Shown: piece by piece, positions 50,370 to 58,722 of the stretch
How positions within the stretch are numbered: the first letter of the stretch is position 1
Layout: every line of letters starts with the position of its first letter
Assembly (NCBI RefSeq): GCF_041154505.1
Contig: NZ_AP028672.1
Location: 124,001-188,000 of the forward strand
Direction of reading: 5' to 3'
DNA length: 64,000 bases
Source of the DNA: Acidovorax sp. A79
GTDB taxonomy: Bacteria; Pseudomonadota; Gammaproteobacteria; Burkholderiales; Burkholderiaceae_C
Made by a program: the position numbers and the translations under genes
Notes under the pieces: generated by a model
Told to the model about the DNA's origin: nothing
Database searches by the model: none
Seen by the model: only the letters and a program-made list of their open reading frames with translations

Positions 50370-51992
50370 ATGCCCACCACTCCCACGCCGTCCGCAAAGC
50401 TGCTGCAACTGTTACCCGAGGCGGTGGTGCAAACCGATGCGCTGTGGGAGATCACTTATCTGAATCCGGCGTGGCACAAGCTCACCGGCCATTCGGTGGC
50501 GGTGGCGCTTGGCAGGTCTTTGCTTGAATTCGTGCATCCCGACGACATCGGCACCATGCGCTCGGGCATGCCGGTGTTCCGCTTGCGCTTTGCCGACGCG
50601 GACTATCGCTGGGTGCGTCTGCAGCTCCACCCGGAGACGGATGCGGCGGATCGGGTGATCAGCCGCCAGGGTGTCCTGATCGAGATCACCGAGGTCACCG
50701 AGCAGGTGCTGGTGGAAATTCGCCAGCGCTTTCTGCGCTTGCTGGAAACCATTGATGGCGTGGTTTGGGAAGCTGAAATCGGCGTGGGCAATACCTTTCT
50801 GAGCCCGCAGGTCGAACGGTTGTTCGGCTACTCCGTGGAGGAGTGGCGGGCCGACCCCGGCTTCTGGCGGGCGCATGTGCATCCCGATGATCTGGAGGCG
50901 GCCTTGGTGATCGACGATGCCGCCTACAACGCCACGCACAGCCATGCCTACGAGATGAGCTACCGGCTGATTGCCAAGTCTGGCAAGGTGGTATGGGTGC
51001 GCGATCTGTGCCGTGCAGTGGTCGAGCCGGGGCGGCCGAACCGCATGATCGGCCTGATGATCGACGTCACCCAGCAGAAGAACACCGAACTCGAGTTGTT
51101 GCGCTCCGAAAACCGCTATTCGCTGGCGACGCGCGGATCCAATGACGGCATCTGGTATTGGGACTTGCGAACGGATGCCCTGCATGTGTCCGGGCGTTTT
51201 CTCCAGATCGTCGGGCTGGGTAGCGCCGATATTGTGCATAGCGGAGGCTGGCGCTTTCTTGAGCAGCTCATCGATCCCGAGGATCGCGGGCGCGTGCAGG
51301 AGGCCTACCGCAGGCACCTATCGGGGAACAGCCCGAACTTTTCGGTGGATTTCCGCGCGTTCCACGGGGCGGGGCGGCTGGTGTGGGTCAATTGGCGCGG
51401 GCTCGCCGAGTTCGAAGACGGCGTTGCGGTGCGCATGGCGGGCTCCTTGAGCGATCTGGCCGAACGTGGCAGTTCCTACGATGCGCTGACCAACTTGCCC
51501 GGCCGGCCATTGTTCCGCGATCGCCTCGCTCATCTCATCGCGCTGCACCAAAACGAGGTGGCGAACGGTGGTGGCATGCCGACACGCGATGGAGCCACGA
51601 TGTTCGCCGTGCTGCTGCTGGATCTCAACAGTTTCAAGGCCGTCAATGACAGCTACGGGCACCACGTGGGCGACCAGCTATTGCAACAGGTGGCACGGCG
51701 GCTCGAATCCTGCGTGCGGACGGGGGATCTGGTCGCCCGCATGGGTGGCGACGAGTTCAATGTGCTGCTGGAGTCCATTGATCCCGCTGAAGCCAGCCAA
51801 CGCGCGGAGCAGATTGCCGCCGCCCTGGAAGTGCCTTACGTGATTGGCAGGCACACCGTGATCAGTGGTGCGAGTATCGGATTGGCCAGCAGCGCATCCA
51901 CGCTGGCGACGGTCGACGACTACCTGCGCGCTGCAGACACCGCCATGTACCGGGCCAAAAGTCAGTCATTGGGCGTGTGCGTGTTTCCATAA
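50370..51992 (+). CDS. Multi-PAS diguanylate cyclase (GGDEF)
   Basis: A cytoplasmic protein of about 540 residues with no membrane segment. Three PAS domains (LLPEAVVQTDALWEITYLNP; FLSPQVERLFGYSVEEWRAD; SLATRGSNDGIWYWDLRTDA) precede a GGDEF domain. The active site ARMGGDEFNVLL is intact, and an RTGD inhibitory I-site lies five residues before it. There is no EAL domain, so it should only make c-di-GMP. The start is uncertain: ATG 50370, ATG 50337 or GTG 50313, none with a good ribosome site. It lies next to the IS481/receptor relic. Confidence 0.9.
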   Translation: MPTTPTPSAKLLQLLPEAVVQTDALWEITYLNPAWHKLTGHSVAVALGRSLLEFVHPDDIGTMRSGMPVFRLRFADADYRWVRLQLHPETDAADRVISRQGVLIEITEVTEQVLVEIRQRFLRLLETIDGVVWEAEIGVGNTFLSPQVERLFGYSVEEWRADPGFWRAHVHPDDLEAALVIDDAAYNATHSHAYEMSYRLIAKSGKVVWVRDLCRAVVEPGRPNRMIGLMIDVTQQKNTELELLRSENRYSLATRGSNDGIWYWDLRTDALHVSGRFLQIVGLGSADIVHSGGWRFLEQLIDPEDRGRVQEAYRRHLSGNSPNFSVDFRAFHGAGRLVWVNWRGLAEFEDGVAVRMAGSLSDLAERGSSYDALTNLPGRPLFRDRLAHLIALHQNEVANGGGMPTRDGATMFAVLLLDLNSFKAVNDSYGHHVGDQLLQQVARRLESCVRTGDLVARMGGDEFNVLLESIDPAEASQRAEQIAAALEVPYVIGRHTVISGASIGLASSASTLATVDDYLRAADTAMYRAKSQSLGVCVFP

Positions 51993-52578
51993 AGCGTGTC
52001 GGGGACAATTGCCTGCGAGGCTGTCGCATGGCTTGCCTTCCTCATCCCCTTCTGGTTTTCGGTGGTTTCGCTGGGGTGCTTCCAGCGTGGAACCAGGGGG
52101 GGTTACTGCTGGTCGATGTGCTGCCTCCGATGGAGGCCGGCAATCGAACATGTTTTTGGACTTCTGCGCCTGTTCATCAAGCGCTGGCAGCTATCGTAAA
52201 TATAGCAATCGATGACATCCCGGCCTCGCGTTGACCGTGGCAGGCCTTGACGGATGGGGCACGCTTGGCGCCAGCCAACCCAAGGGGCCTTGCCTTGATC
52301 AGGACGAAAAACGGGCTCTCCAGAGCTTGGCGCGCTGGCACCTGAACACCAGCACGTCAGCGACGAATTCAAAGATGCCGGTTAGAAGACCGGTCACGGT
52401 GCCTGGAGCAAAGGCGGGTCAAGCGGGATACGCCGGGCCCGGATCCAGGGCGCAACCGCGCGGCCCGCACGGGTAACATGCTGAGGCGCCGAGGCTGGCA
52501 TGGGCGGCGCTTGGCGCAGTCAAGGGGGGACCCAGTGCCCGGGACGGCGCAACGTGCTCACCAACCGTGGAAACCAAA
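51993..52578. other. Gene-poor gap with a dispersed repeat
   Basis: A 586-bp stretch with no convincing gene. It holds dispersed element copy 7 (52152-52212). On the minus strand at about 52303-52410 a short frame reads VTGLLTGIFEFVADVLVF, which looks membrane-like but has no ribosome site and too little length to call. The rest shows nothing recognisable. Confidence 0.5.
52152..52212 (+). repeat. Dispersed palindromic element, copy 7
   Basis: CTGCGCCTGTTCATCAAGCGC, then GGCAGCTAT-cgtaaat-ATAGC (GCTAT at 52190-52194, ATAGC at 52202-52206). Located in the gap downstream of the GGDEF gene. Confidence 0.68.
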
Positions 52579-53280
52579 ATGTTCAAAAAGATCGTCTGGA
52601 AGTGGCTGGGATCGCTTGCTTGTTTGCTGGGCGCTGCGGGGGCGGCTCAAGCGCAGTCCACCACCTACGTGGCCACCGCGGCGGGCAACTACACGGGTTT
52701 CACAAACTTCACGGTGTGCGGCACGCCACCGTGCCAGAACTTCACCACGGCGATGAACACGTCTGGCTCGTTCACGACCACCGCGCCGCTGGCCGCCAAC
52801 CTGGCGTCTGCACAGTTGGGCGCCTTGGTCTCGGCCTTCAGTTTTTCAGATGGCCTCACCACGTACACCCATGCAGACCCTAACGTCCGGGTCTGGAACT
52901 TCCGCGTCACGACCGATGCGAGCGGCGCGATCACGGGTGTGAACATTCTGATCCAGCGCTGGATTTCTGGCACGGCTCCCCACGGCATCGGTGACCGGTT
53001 TTCCTTCTTTGAGACCAGCACCACATCAGCAAGGCACAACATGTTCTGCAGCGGGATCGCCGTTTCCACCGCAGGCGTGGCAGATTCATGCGGCTTCGCC
53101 GGCAGCGATACCAGCACCTCTTCTGCAATCCCTGTTTCGCTGGTGTGGTCTGCCGCGGTGGCGGCTTCTTCCATACCAACCCTTTCCGAGTGGGCGTTGA
53201 TGGCCATGGCGGTGTGGATGGCCATGGTGGCCTTGCAGCGGCTGCAGCGCCGTGACGGCAAGCGCCACGGGCAGCGCTGA
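52579..53280 (+). CDS. IPTL-CTERM sorted surface or exported protein
   Basis: A 233-residue exported protein. It has a signal peptide (WLGSLACLLGAAGAAQAQS), a Ser/Thr-rich beta-type body with two Cys pairs (CGTPPC; CSG...CGF), and a C-terminal IPTLSEWALMAMAVWMAM helix followed by an Arg/Lys tail. The IPTLSEW-helix-Arg tail is the IPTL-CTERM sorting signal of Burkholderiales and related bacteria. These proteins are thought to be sorted to the envelope like exosortase or sortase substrates, but the processing enzyme is not established. I saw no sorting enzyme here. Confidence 0.88.
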   Translation: MFKKIVWKWLGSLACLLGAAGAAQAQSTTYVATAAGNYTGFTNFTVCGTPPCQNFTTAMNTSGSFTTTAPLAANLASAQLGALVSAFSFSDGLTTYTHADPNVRVWNFRVTTDASGAITGVNILIQRWISGTAPHGIGDRFSFFETSTTSARHNMFCSGIAVSTAGVADSCGFAGSDTSTSSAIPVSLVWSAAVAASSIPTLSEWALMAMAVWMAMVALQRLQRRDGKRHGQR

Positions 53281-53462
53281 CGTCACCGGCCTGCCAGCTC
53301 AAGCTGCCGCCGGCGCACGCCGCACCATCCCGCCAACCCCTTGCGCGCGGTGCCCGGTTGCTGGATTTCATCTTCGTGCTGCCCACGTTCGTCCGGGCCT
53401 GCGGGCCGATCCAGGCCACTGCCGAAGGTGCCCGGCAGGCCTTCTTTTCTTTCGGAACGCAG

Positions 53463-53756
53463 ATGAACCGCGAAGCACTTCATGGGCTGCTGGTGAACAC
53501 GCTGGGGCTGGTGCCCCAGCCGTTGGCGAACGCCGTGTCGTGCACCTACTTTCACCAGAAGGTGGAATGGCATCCGGCGCGCAGCACCCGGGTGTTCCGC
53601 GTCCTCTTCGATGCCGGCGGGGAGCCCGACCGCATCCAGCTGTGCGCGTCCTCCGACAGCAATAACACGGTGCTGATCGGCCGCCCGTTCAGCGCCCGGG
53701 CTTTGACGGAACTGGCGGTTCAGGAGATAAGGCGGATCGAGGCGCGGATGGCCTAG
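53463..53756 (+). CDS. Hypothetical protein
   Basis: A 97-residue soluble protein of unknown function. It begins MNREALHGLLVNTLGLVPQP and contains VSCTYFHQKVEWHPARSTRV, a beta-rich middle and a C-terminal helix (LTELAVQEIRRIEARMA). The frame can extend upstream to a TTG at 53358, but the extra sequence looks non-coding. It lies 172 bp ahead of a two-component regulator. Confidence 0.62.
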   Translation: MNREALHGLLVNTLGLVPQPLANAVSCTYFHQKVEWHPARSTRVFRVLFDAGGEPDRIQLCASSDSNNTVLIGRPFSARALTELAVQEIRRIEARMA

Positions 53757-53928
53757 AGAAGGGACAGGGCGCGGCGGGCAGCACAGGCCCTTGTGCGGGC
53801 TGGCGGGGTTTCACCCACCGTGGGCCGCGCCCGCCCGCGCCGCGCTCCGCACGCTTTCGACTTGCTTTCACCCGGCCTCCGTAGAAGCACAGTGGCCGGC
53901 CCCCCCGGCGGGAGGGCATGATCGCGGG

Positions 53929-54645
53929 ATGAAACTGCTGTTGGTGGAGGACGATTTTGACCTGGCCGGCGCCCTGAGCCGCAGCCTGGTGGCGCGCGGC
54001 TTCGAGGTGCTGTGCTGCGCGGATGGCAAGGAGGCCCTGGCCGCGGCGCGGCGCACGGCCTTCGACGTGATCACGCTCGACCTGTCGCTGCCGGGCCTGG
54101 ACGGCCTGGAGGTGCTGCGGCGCCTGCGCGACGGCGGCAGCACCACGCCCGTGCTGGCGCTGACGGCCCGCGCCGCGGTGACCGACCGCGTGGCCGGGCT
54201 GGAGGCCGGGGCCGACGACTACCTGGCCAAGCCCTTCGACCTGGACGAGCTGGTGGCGCGCCTGCGGGCCCTGACGCGGCGGGTGGGGCGCGACGGGCAG
54301 CTGCGCTGCGGCGCGCTCTACCGCGACCCGGCCAGCGGCGTGTTCTACAACGAGGCGCTGCCGCTGGACCTGTCGCAGCGCGAAGCCGAGCTGCTGCGGC
54401 TCCTGATGTCGCGCATCGACCGCGTGGTGAGCAAGGAAGAGCTGCGCACGCAGGTGTTCGCCGACACGGGCGAGCAGGTGCAGGCCGACGCGGTGGAGGT
54501 GGTGGTGCACCGCCTGCGCAAGAAACTGGTGGGCACCAATGCCGAGATCGTGACCCTGCGCGGCGTGGGCTACCTGCTGTGCGACGCCGACAGCATGGCC
54601 GCGCAAAAGGGCGACAAATCGGACAAGGGCGGGGTACCCCGGTGA
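53929..54645 (+). CDS. OmpR/TctD-family response regulator
   Basis: A 238-residue two-domain regulator. The receiver has Asp10, the phosphoacceptor Asp51 (VITLDLSLPGLDG) and Lys101 (YLAKPFDLDEL). The C-terminal winged helix has LDLSQREAELLRLLMSR and VEVVVHRLRKKLVG. It pairs with the kinase encoded next, overlapping it by 4 nt (GTGA). TctD-type systems sense tricarboxylates or other carboxylates. The ATG at 53929 was chosen because the receiver begins there. Confidence 0.93.
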   Translation: MKLLLVEDDFDLAGALSRSLVARGFEVLCCADGKEALAAARRTAFDVITLDLSLPGLDGLEVLRRLRDGGSTTPVLALTARAAVTDRVAGLEAGADDYLAKPFDLDELVARLRALTRRVGRDGQLRCGALYRDPASGVFYNEALPLDLSQREAELLRLLMSRIDRVVSKEELRTQVFADTGEQVQADAVEVVVHRLRKKLVGTNAEIVTLRGVGYLLCDADSMAAQKGDKSDKGGVPR

Positions 54646-56012
54646 GTGTGCGCACGTGGTGGCGGCCGTGGCGCCCCCGGGGCGGTTCGCTGCACCGGCT
54701 GCTGCTGGTGTGGCTGCTGGTTCCACTGTGGGCGCTGGTGGCGCTGATCACCCTGGTGCAGGTGGCACAGCAGGTGCGGCACGATGCCGCCGCGCAGGAC
54801 GAGGCACTGCGCGCGGCGCTGGCGGACTGGCCCGTGGCGCCGCCCGACACACTGCCCACGGCGCATGGCTCCACGCCGGTCTGGTATCGCGAAAGCAACC
54901 TGGATGGCGAGCGCCTGGCCGGCAGCGCCGCCCTGCCGCGCGTGCCCCCCGCCGAAGCCGCGCGGGGCCCGGGCAATGTGCATTTCTACCTGGCGCAGGC
55001 GGGGGACCAGCTGGTGCGGGTGGCGGTCACGCTGCATCCGCCCCCGGCGGCGCAAGGAGGGCAGGGCGCCGCCCCCGTGGTGGTGCGCCAGGTGGCCCGT
55101 CCCTGGAGCGAACGCGCGCCCCGGCTGCCCAGCCTGGCCGTCGGCGGGGCGGGCGTGGGCGGGATGTACCTGCTGGCGCTGGCCATGACGGCCATGGTGG
55201 TGGTGGTGGCGCGCGTGGCATCGGGCTGGCTGCTCCATGCCGATGTGTCGCTCACCCGGCCGGGCGCCGGGAACCCGGGCCACGGTGACGAAGGCCCCTC
55301 GGAGCTGGCGCCCGCCGTGCGGCACTTTGGCGAGCTGCAGCAAAGCCAGAGCCGCTGGATCGACGAGCAGCGGCGCTTTCTGGCCGATGCCACGCACCAG
55401 CTGCGCACCCCCATGGCGGTGCTGCGAACGCAGCTGCAGTCGGCCATTTCCGGCGACGTGCTGGTCGCCGATGCGCTGCACCAGATGTTGCACACGGTGG
55501 ACCGGGCCTCCGGCCTGGCCAACCAGCTGCTGAGCCTGAGCAAGGTGGAGCAGCTCAAGCGTGTGGGCGAGCTGCCCAGCGTGGACCTGAACGCCATCGC
55601 GCGCGAGGCCGTCATGGAGCTGGCGCCGCTGATCGCCGCCAAGCGCCTGGATTTCGCGCTCGAGGGCCCCGAGGCGCTGTGGGCCCCCGGCGACGCCGCC
55701 CTGCTGGGCGAGCTCATGCGCAACCTGCTGGCCAACGCCATCCACCACACGCCCGCGCACGGGCGGCTGGGCGTGCTGCTGCGCGACAGCACTGGCCACA
55801 AGGAGGTGCTGGTGTGGGACGAAGGCCCGGGCATCGACGACGCCGTGCGCCAGCGGCTGTTCCAGCCGTTTTCCGCCGGCAAGGGCGGCGTGGGCCTGGG
55901 GCTGTCGATCTGCCGCCAGATCGCCGAGGCCATGGGCGCCGAGGTCACGCTGTTCAACCGCCTCGACCAGGGCCAGGTCATCGGCGTGGACGCCCTGCTG
56001 GCCTGGGGCTGA
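54642..56012 (+). CDS. TctE-like sensor histidine kinase
   Basis: A 456-residue membrane kinase. Helix one covers about residues 20-42 and helix two about 172-194, with a 130-residue periplasmic sensor between them (2CSK_N/TctE type). The dimerisation domain has His252 in FLADATHQLRTPMAVLRTQL. The ATPase N-box is MRNLLANAIHHTP and the G-box DEGPGID; VGLGLSICRQIAEAM follows. No clear HAMP domain is visible. The GTG start at 54642 overlaps the regulator stop. The encoded stimulus is unknown. Confidence 0.92.
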   Translation: MSVRTWWRPWRPRGGSLHRLLLVWLLVPLWALVALITLVQVAQQVRHDAAAQDEALRAALADWPVAPPDTLPTAHGSTPVWYRESNLDGERLAGSAALPRVPPAEAARGPGNVHFYLAQAGDQLVRVAVTLHPPPAAQGGQGAAPVVVRQVARPWSERAPRLPSLAVGGAGVGGMYLLALAMTAMVVVVARVASGWLLHADVSLTRPGAGNPGHGDEGPSELAPAVRHFGELQQSQSRWIDEQRRFLADATHQLRTPMAVLRTQLQSAISGDVLVADALHQMLHTVDRASGLANQLLSLSKVEQLKRVGELPSVDLNAIAREAVMELAPLIAAKRLDFALEGPEALWAPGDAALLGELMRNLLANAIHHTPAHGRLGVLLRDSTGHKEVLVWDEGPGIDDAVRQRLFQPFSAGKGGVGLGLSICRQIAEAMGAEVTLFNRLDQGQVIGVDALLAWG

Positions 56013-56143
56013 GCGCATGCCGTCCCACCCATGCCGGCTTTCGGTTTTTTTCACCCACCAGTCCCGGACCTGGCATCGCATCCCGGCAAAGTGCTCGCGC
56101 GGCTCCAGCAGGACTTTGAACAGGCTTTCGGACACCTTCACGC

Positions 56144-57226
56144 ATGCCCACCATGACGAACCCCGATTCCCACGGCATTGAATTCCAGGGCGTGAGCAAG
56201 CGCTATGGCCCCGGCAGCCATGACCCGCTGGCCGTGGACCACATCAGCTTCACCGTGCCGCGCGGCACGCTCACCACCATCCTGGGCCCTTCGGGCTGCG
56301 GCAAGACGACCACGCTGCGCATGATCGCCGGGCTCGAGTCCCCGACCTCGGGGCGCATCCTCATCGAAGGCCAGGATGTGACCGCCCTCGGCCCCGCGCA
56401 GCGCAATGTGAGCCTGGTGTTCCAGAGCTATGCGCTGTTTCCGCACATGAACGTCATCGACAACGTGTGCTATGGCCTCGCCATGTCGGACATGAAGAAG
56501 GGGCCGGCCCGCGAGAAGGCGCGCGCCATGCTGGACACCGTGGGCCTGCACGGCCTGGACCTGCGCAGGCCCCACGAGCTCTCGGGCGGGCAGCAGCAGC
56601 GCGTGGCGCTGGCCCGGGCGCTGGCGCTGGAGCCGGCGGTGCTGCTGTTCGACGAGCCCCTGTCCAACCTGGACGCACGCCTGCGGCGCTCCATGCGCGA
56701 GGAAATCCGCACGCTGCAGCAGCGCCTGCGGCTGACGGTGGCCTACGTCACCCACGACCAGAGCGAGGCCCTGGCGGTCAGCGACCAGATCGTGGTGATG
56801 AACAAGGGCGCCATCGCCCAGCGCGGCGCGCCCAGCGAGCTGTACGAGCAGCCCGCGTCCGAGTTCGTGGCGGGCTTCATGGGCGAGGCCATGCTGTTCG
56901 AGGGCCGCAACCACGCCGGCGGCCCGGCGGGCGCCAGCCATGCCGAGTTCGGCCCGCTGCGCGTGCCGTCTCCCGCCTCGCTGGCCTCCGGCCCGGTGAA
57001 GATCGCGGTGCGGCCCGAGGCCTGGGTCATCGGGCCCGCCACCGCCACCGGCGTGGCCGCGCGGCTGACCAAGCGCACCTACCTGGGCAGCATCATGGAA
57101 TACACCTTCGCCAGCGCGCTGGGCGAGATTTTCGTGGTCTCGCCCCTGGTGAAGTCGCCCTTGGACGTGGGCGCCCCCGTGAGCCTGACGCTGGCGGACC
57201 ACGGGGTGTCCGTGGTGGCGGGGTGA
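56144..57226 (+). CDS. FbpC/PotA-type ABC importer ATPase with TOBE domain
   Basis: A 360-residue ATPase. Walker A is ILGPSGCGKTTTL (residues 47-59), the signature ELSGGQQQRVALARALA, Walker B LLFDEPLSNLDARLR, and the H-loop VTHDQSEALAVSD. A C-terminal TOBE domain (KIAVRPEAWVIGP, RTYLGSIMEYTF) is typical of iron(III), polyamine or phosphonate importers. No binding-protein or permease gene is adjacent, so it is an orphan here. It lies 131 bp after the TctDE-like system, which may regulate it. Confidence 0.9.
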   Translation: MPTMTNPDSHGIEFQGVSKRYGPGSHDPLAVDHISFTVPRGTLTTILGPSGCGKTTTLRMIAGLESPTSGRILIEGQDVTALGPAQRNVSLVFQSYALFPHMNVIDNVCYGLAMSDMKKGPAREKARAMLDTVGLHGLDLRRPHELSGGQQQRVALARALALEPAVLLFDEPLSNLDARLRRSMREEIRTLQQRLRLTVAYVTHDQSEALAVSDQIVVMNKGAIAQRGAPSELYEQPASEFVAGFMGEAMLFEGRNHAGGPAGASHAEFGPLRVPSPASLASGPVKIAVRPEAWVIGPATATGVAARLTKRTYLGSIMEYTFASALGEIFVVSPLVKSPLDVGAPVSLTLADHGVSVVAG

Positions 57227-57233
57227 GCGCACG

Positions 57234-57926
57234 ATGGAGCACTGCGCCGTAGCGATTTTCGATCTGGACAACTGCCTGCTCGACGCACGGGCCGTGGGGC
57301 CGCTGTTCGAGCCCGCGTTCGAGGCCATCCGGCAGGCCAACCAGGGGGCGCTGGCCCCCGCCATGCTGGAGCAGGCCCTGTACCAATGCTGGTTCACGGC
57401 GTTTGACCTGGTGGCCGAGCGCTACCGCTTCACCCCGGCCATGCGCGCGGCGGGCTGGCGGCAGTTCAGCCAATTGCAGGTGCGCGCCCCGCTGCACGGC
57501 TACCCCGACATCGGCCTGCTGCCGCGCATTCCCCTGCGGCGCTACCTGGTCACCAGCGGCTTTCGGCGCTTGCAGGACAGCAAGATCGACGCCCTGGGCA
57601 TCCGGCCCTGGTTTGAACAGGTGTTCATCGACGCGGTGGACGACCGCCCGGCGAGCGATGGCGCACCGCACGGCAAGCAGCCGATTTTCGAGCAGATCCT
57701 GGCGCGCGAAGGCTGCGCACCCCGGCACGCGCTGGTGATCGGCGACAACCCCTTATCCGAACTCGCGGCCGGGCGCGCGCTGGGGGCCACCACCGTGCAG
57801 ACCGTGCGGCCCGGCGTGCGGCCCTGGGAGCTGGCCGACCACCAGGTGCAGGGGCTGGAGGGCGTGCTGCAGCTGCTGTCGCCGCCCGGCCCGCCGCACA
57901 CGGGCGAAGGGCCGGCAAGGGCCTGA
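57234..57926 (+). CDS. HAD-superfamily phosphatase (pyrimidine 5'-nucleotidase-like)
   Basis: A 230-residue haloacid-dehalogenase hydrolase. Motif I is IFDLDNCLLDA (nucleophile Asp), motif II LVTSGFRRLQ and motif IV VIGDNPLSELAAGRALG. The DLDNCLLD variant is shared with pyrimidine 5'-nucleotidases of the SDT1 type. The true substrate is not certain. It starts 7 nt after the ABC ATPase stop, suggesting cotranscription. Confidence 0.88.
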   Translation: MEHCAVAIFDLDNCLLDARAVGPLFEPAFEAIRQANQGALAPAMLEQALYQCWFTAFDLVAERYRFTPAMRAAGWRQFSQLQVRAPLHGYPDIGLLPRIPLRRYLVTSGFRRLQDSKIDALGIRPWFEQVFIDAVDDRPASDGAPHGKQPIFEQILAREGCAPRHALVIGDNPLSELAAGRALGATTVQTVRPGVRPWELADHQVQGLEGVLQLLSPPGPPHTGEGPARA

Positions 57927-57951
57927 GCGCGGGCGCGGGCCCCTGGCCTTG

Positions 57952-58494
57952 TCAGCCGTGCTTGCGCACCAGCCGGGCCACCGTGCCCCAGGTGCGCGTG
58001 GTGGCCGGCAGGCCGAGTTGCTGCTCGGCAAAGACGTTCGGGTTTCCCATGGTCTTGCCGACAAGGTGGTTGTACGACAGGGCCTCGGAGCCGGTGTAGA
58101 GCAGCACGCGCACGTCCTCGCGGGCATTGCGGGTGGGCAGCGGGGGCAGCAGCTTCGCGCCGTCGTGCAGGAAGGTCACGTAGAAGTCGTAGATGGGCGG
58201 CGCCTTGGCCATGCCCTCGAACGGATCGCGCGCCAGCAGCGTGTGCAGATAGGCCATGCTGCGCAGAAACACGGGTTCATCGAATCCATGCCCGGCGCGC
58301 AGCGACCGCTGCACCGTGCGGACAATCCCCTGCGCGGGCCGCACGCCGCGCGCGCTGAAGGCGACCGTGCCATTGGTCTGGAACGAGGCGGCCTCATCGG
58401 CGCCAGCTTGCAAGAACGCGCTTTCCAGCGCCATGCGCGACGGTGCATGGCCATGGCCGAGGTTCAGGTTGCGGAAGAAGGCGGCGAACTTCAT
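57952..58494 (-). CDS. DUF1697 family protein
   Basis: A 180-residue protein with the DUF1697 pattern: FAAFFRNLNLGHGHAPSRMA at the start (family AFLRGINVGG) and SFQTNGTVAFSA (family TYIQSGNVVF), then a C-terminal LPATTRTWGTVARLV. The function of DUF1697 is unknown. The start MKFAAFF at 58494 fits homology. It is convergent with the HAD gene and divergent from the AEC transporter, with a dispersed repeat in the gap. Confidence 0.85.
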   Translation of the reverse strand: MKFAAFFRNLNLGHGHAPSRMALESAFLQAGADEAASFQTNGTVAFSARGVRPAQGIVRTVQRSLRAGHGFDEPVFLRSMAYLHTLLARDPFEGMAKAPPIYDFYVTFLHDGAKLLPPLPTRNAREDVRVLLYTGSEALSYNHLVGKTMGNPNVFAEQQLGLPATTRTWGTVARLVRKHG

Positions 58495-58595
58495 GGACGC
58501 AGGGGGCAGGGCGGTGTTCCAGAATACAGGAGGGCGCCAGGCCCGGCGGGCGGGTCCGCGCAGACGGACGCTGCCTTGCACGCGCATTGAATCAG

Positions 58596-58653
58596 TCCAA
58601 AATGCCATCTGGCGCCATATCCGCCTGCGCCGCCAGCTATCGAAAATATAGCA
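58596..58653 (+). repeat. Dispersed palindromic element, copy 8
   Basis: CAAAATGCC, CTGGCGCC, CTGCGCC, CCAGCTAT-cgaaaat-ATAGCA in the standard order (GCTAT at 58635-58639, ATAGC at 58647-58651). It lies between the DUF1697 and AEC-transporter genes. Confidence 0.72.
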
Positions 58654-58722
58654 CCCCGGAGCCAGGGCCCCGCCGGCCAGGCGCACAATACGCGCCCACC
58701 TGTCCGCCGTTGGTTTCTGATC

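Noticed and set aside
52303..52410. A short minus-strand frame reading VTGLLTGIFEFVADVLVF.
   Set aside because: About 32 codons, GTG start without a ribosome site and no neighbour context. It could be a small membrane protein or a gene remnant, but there is not enough to call it.
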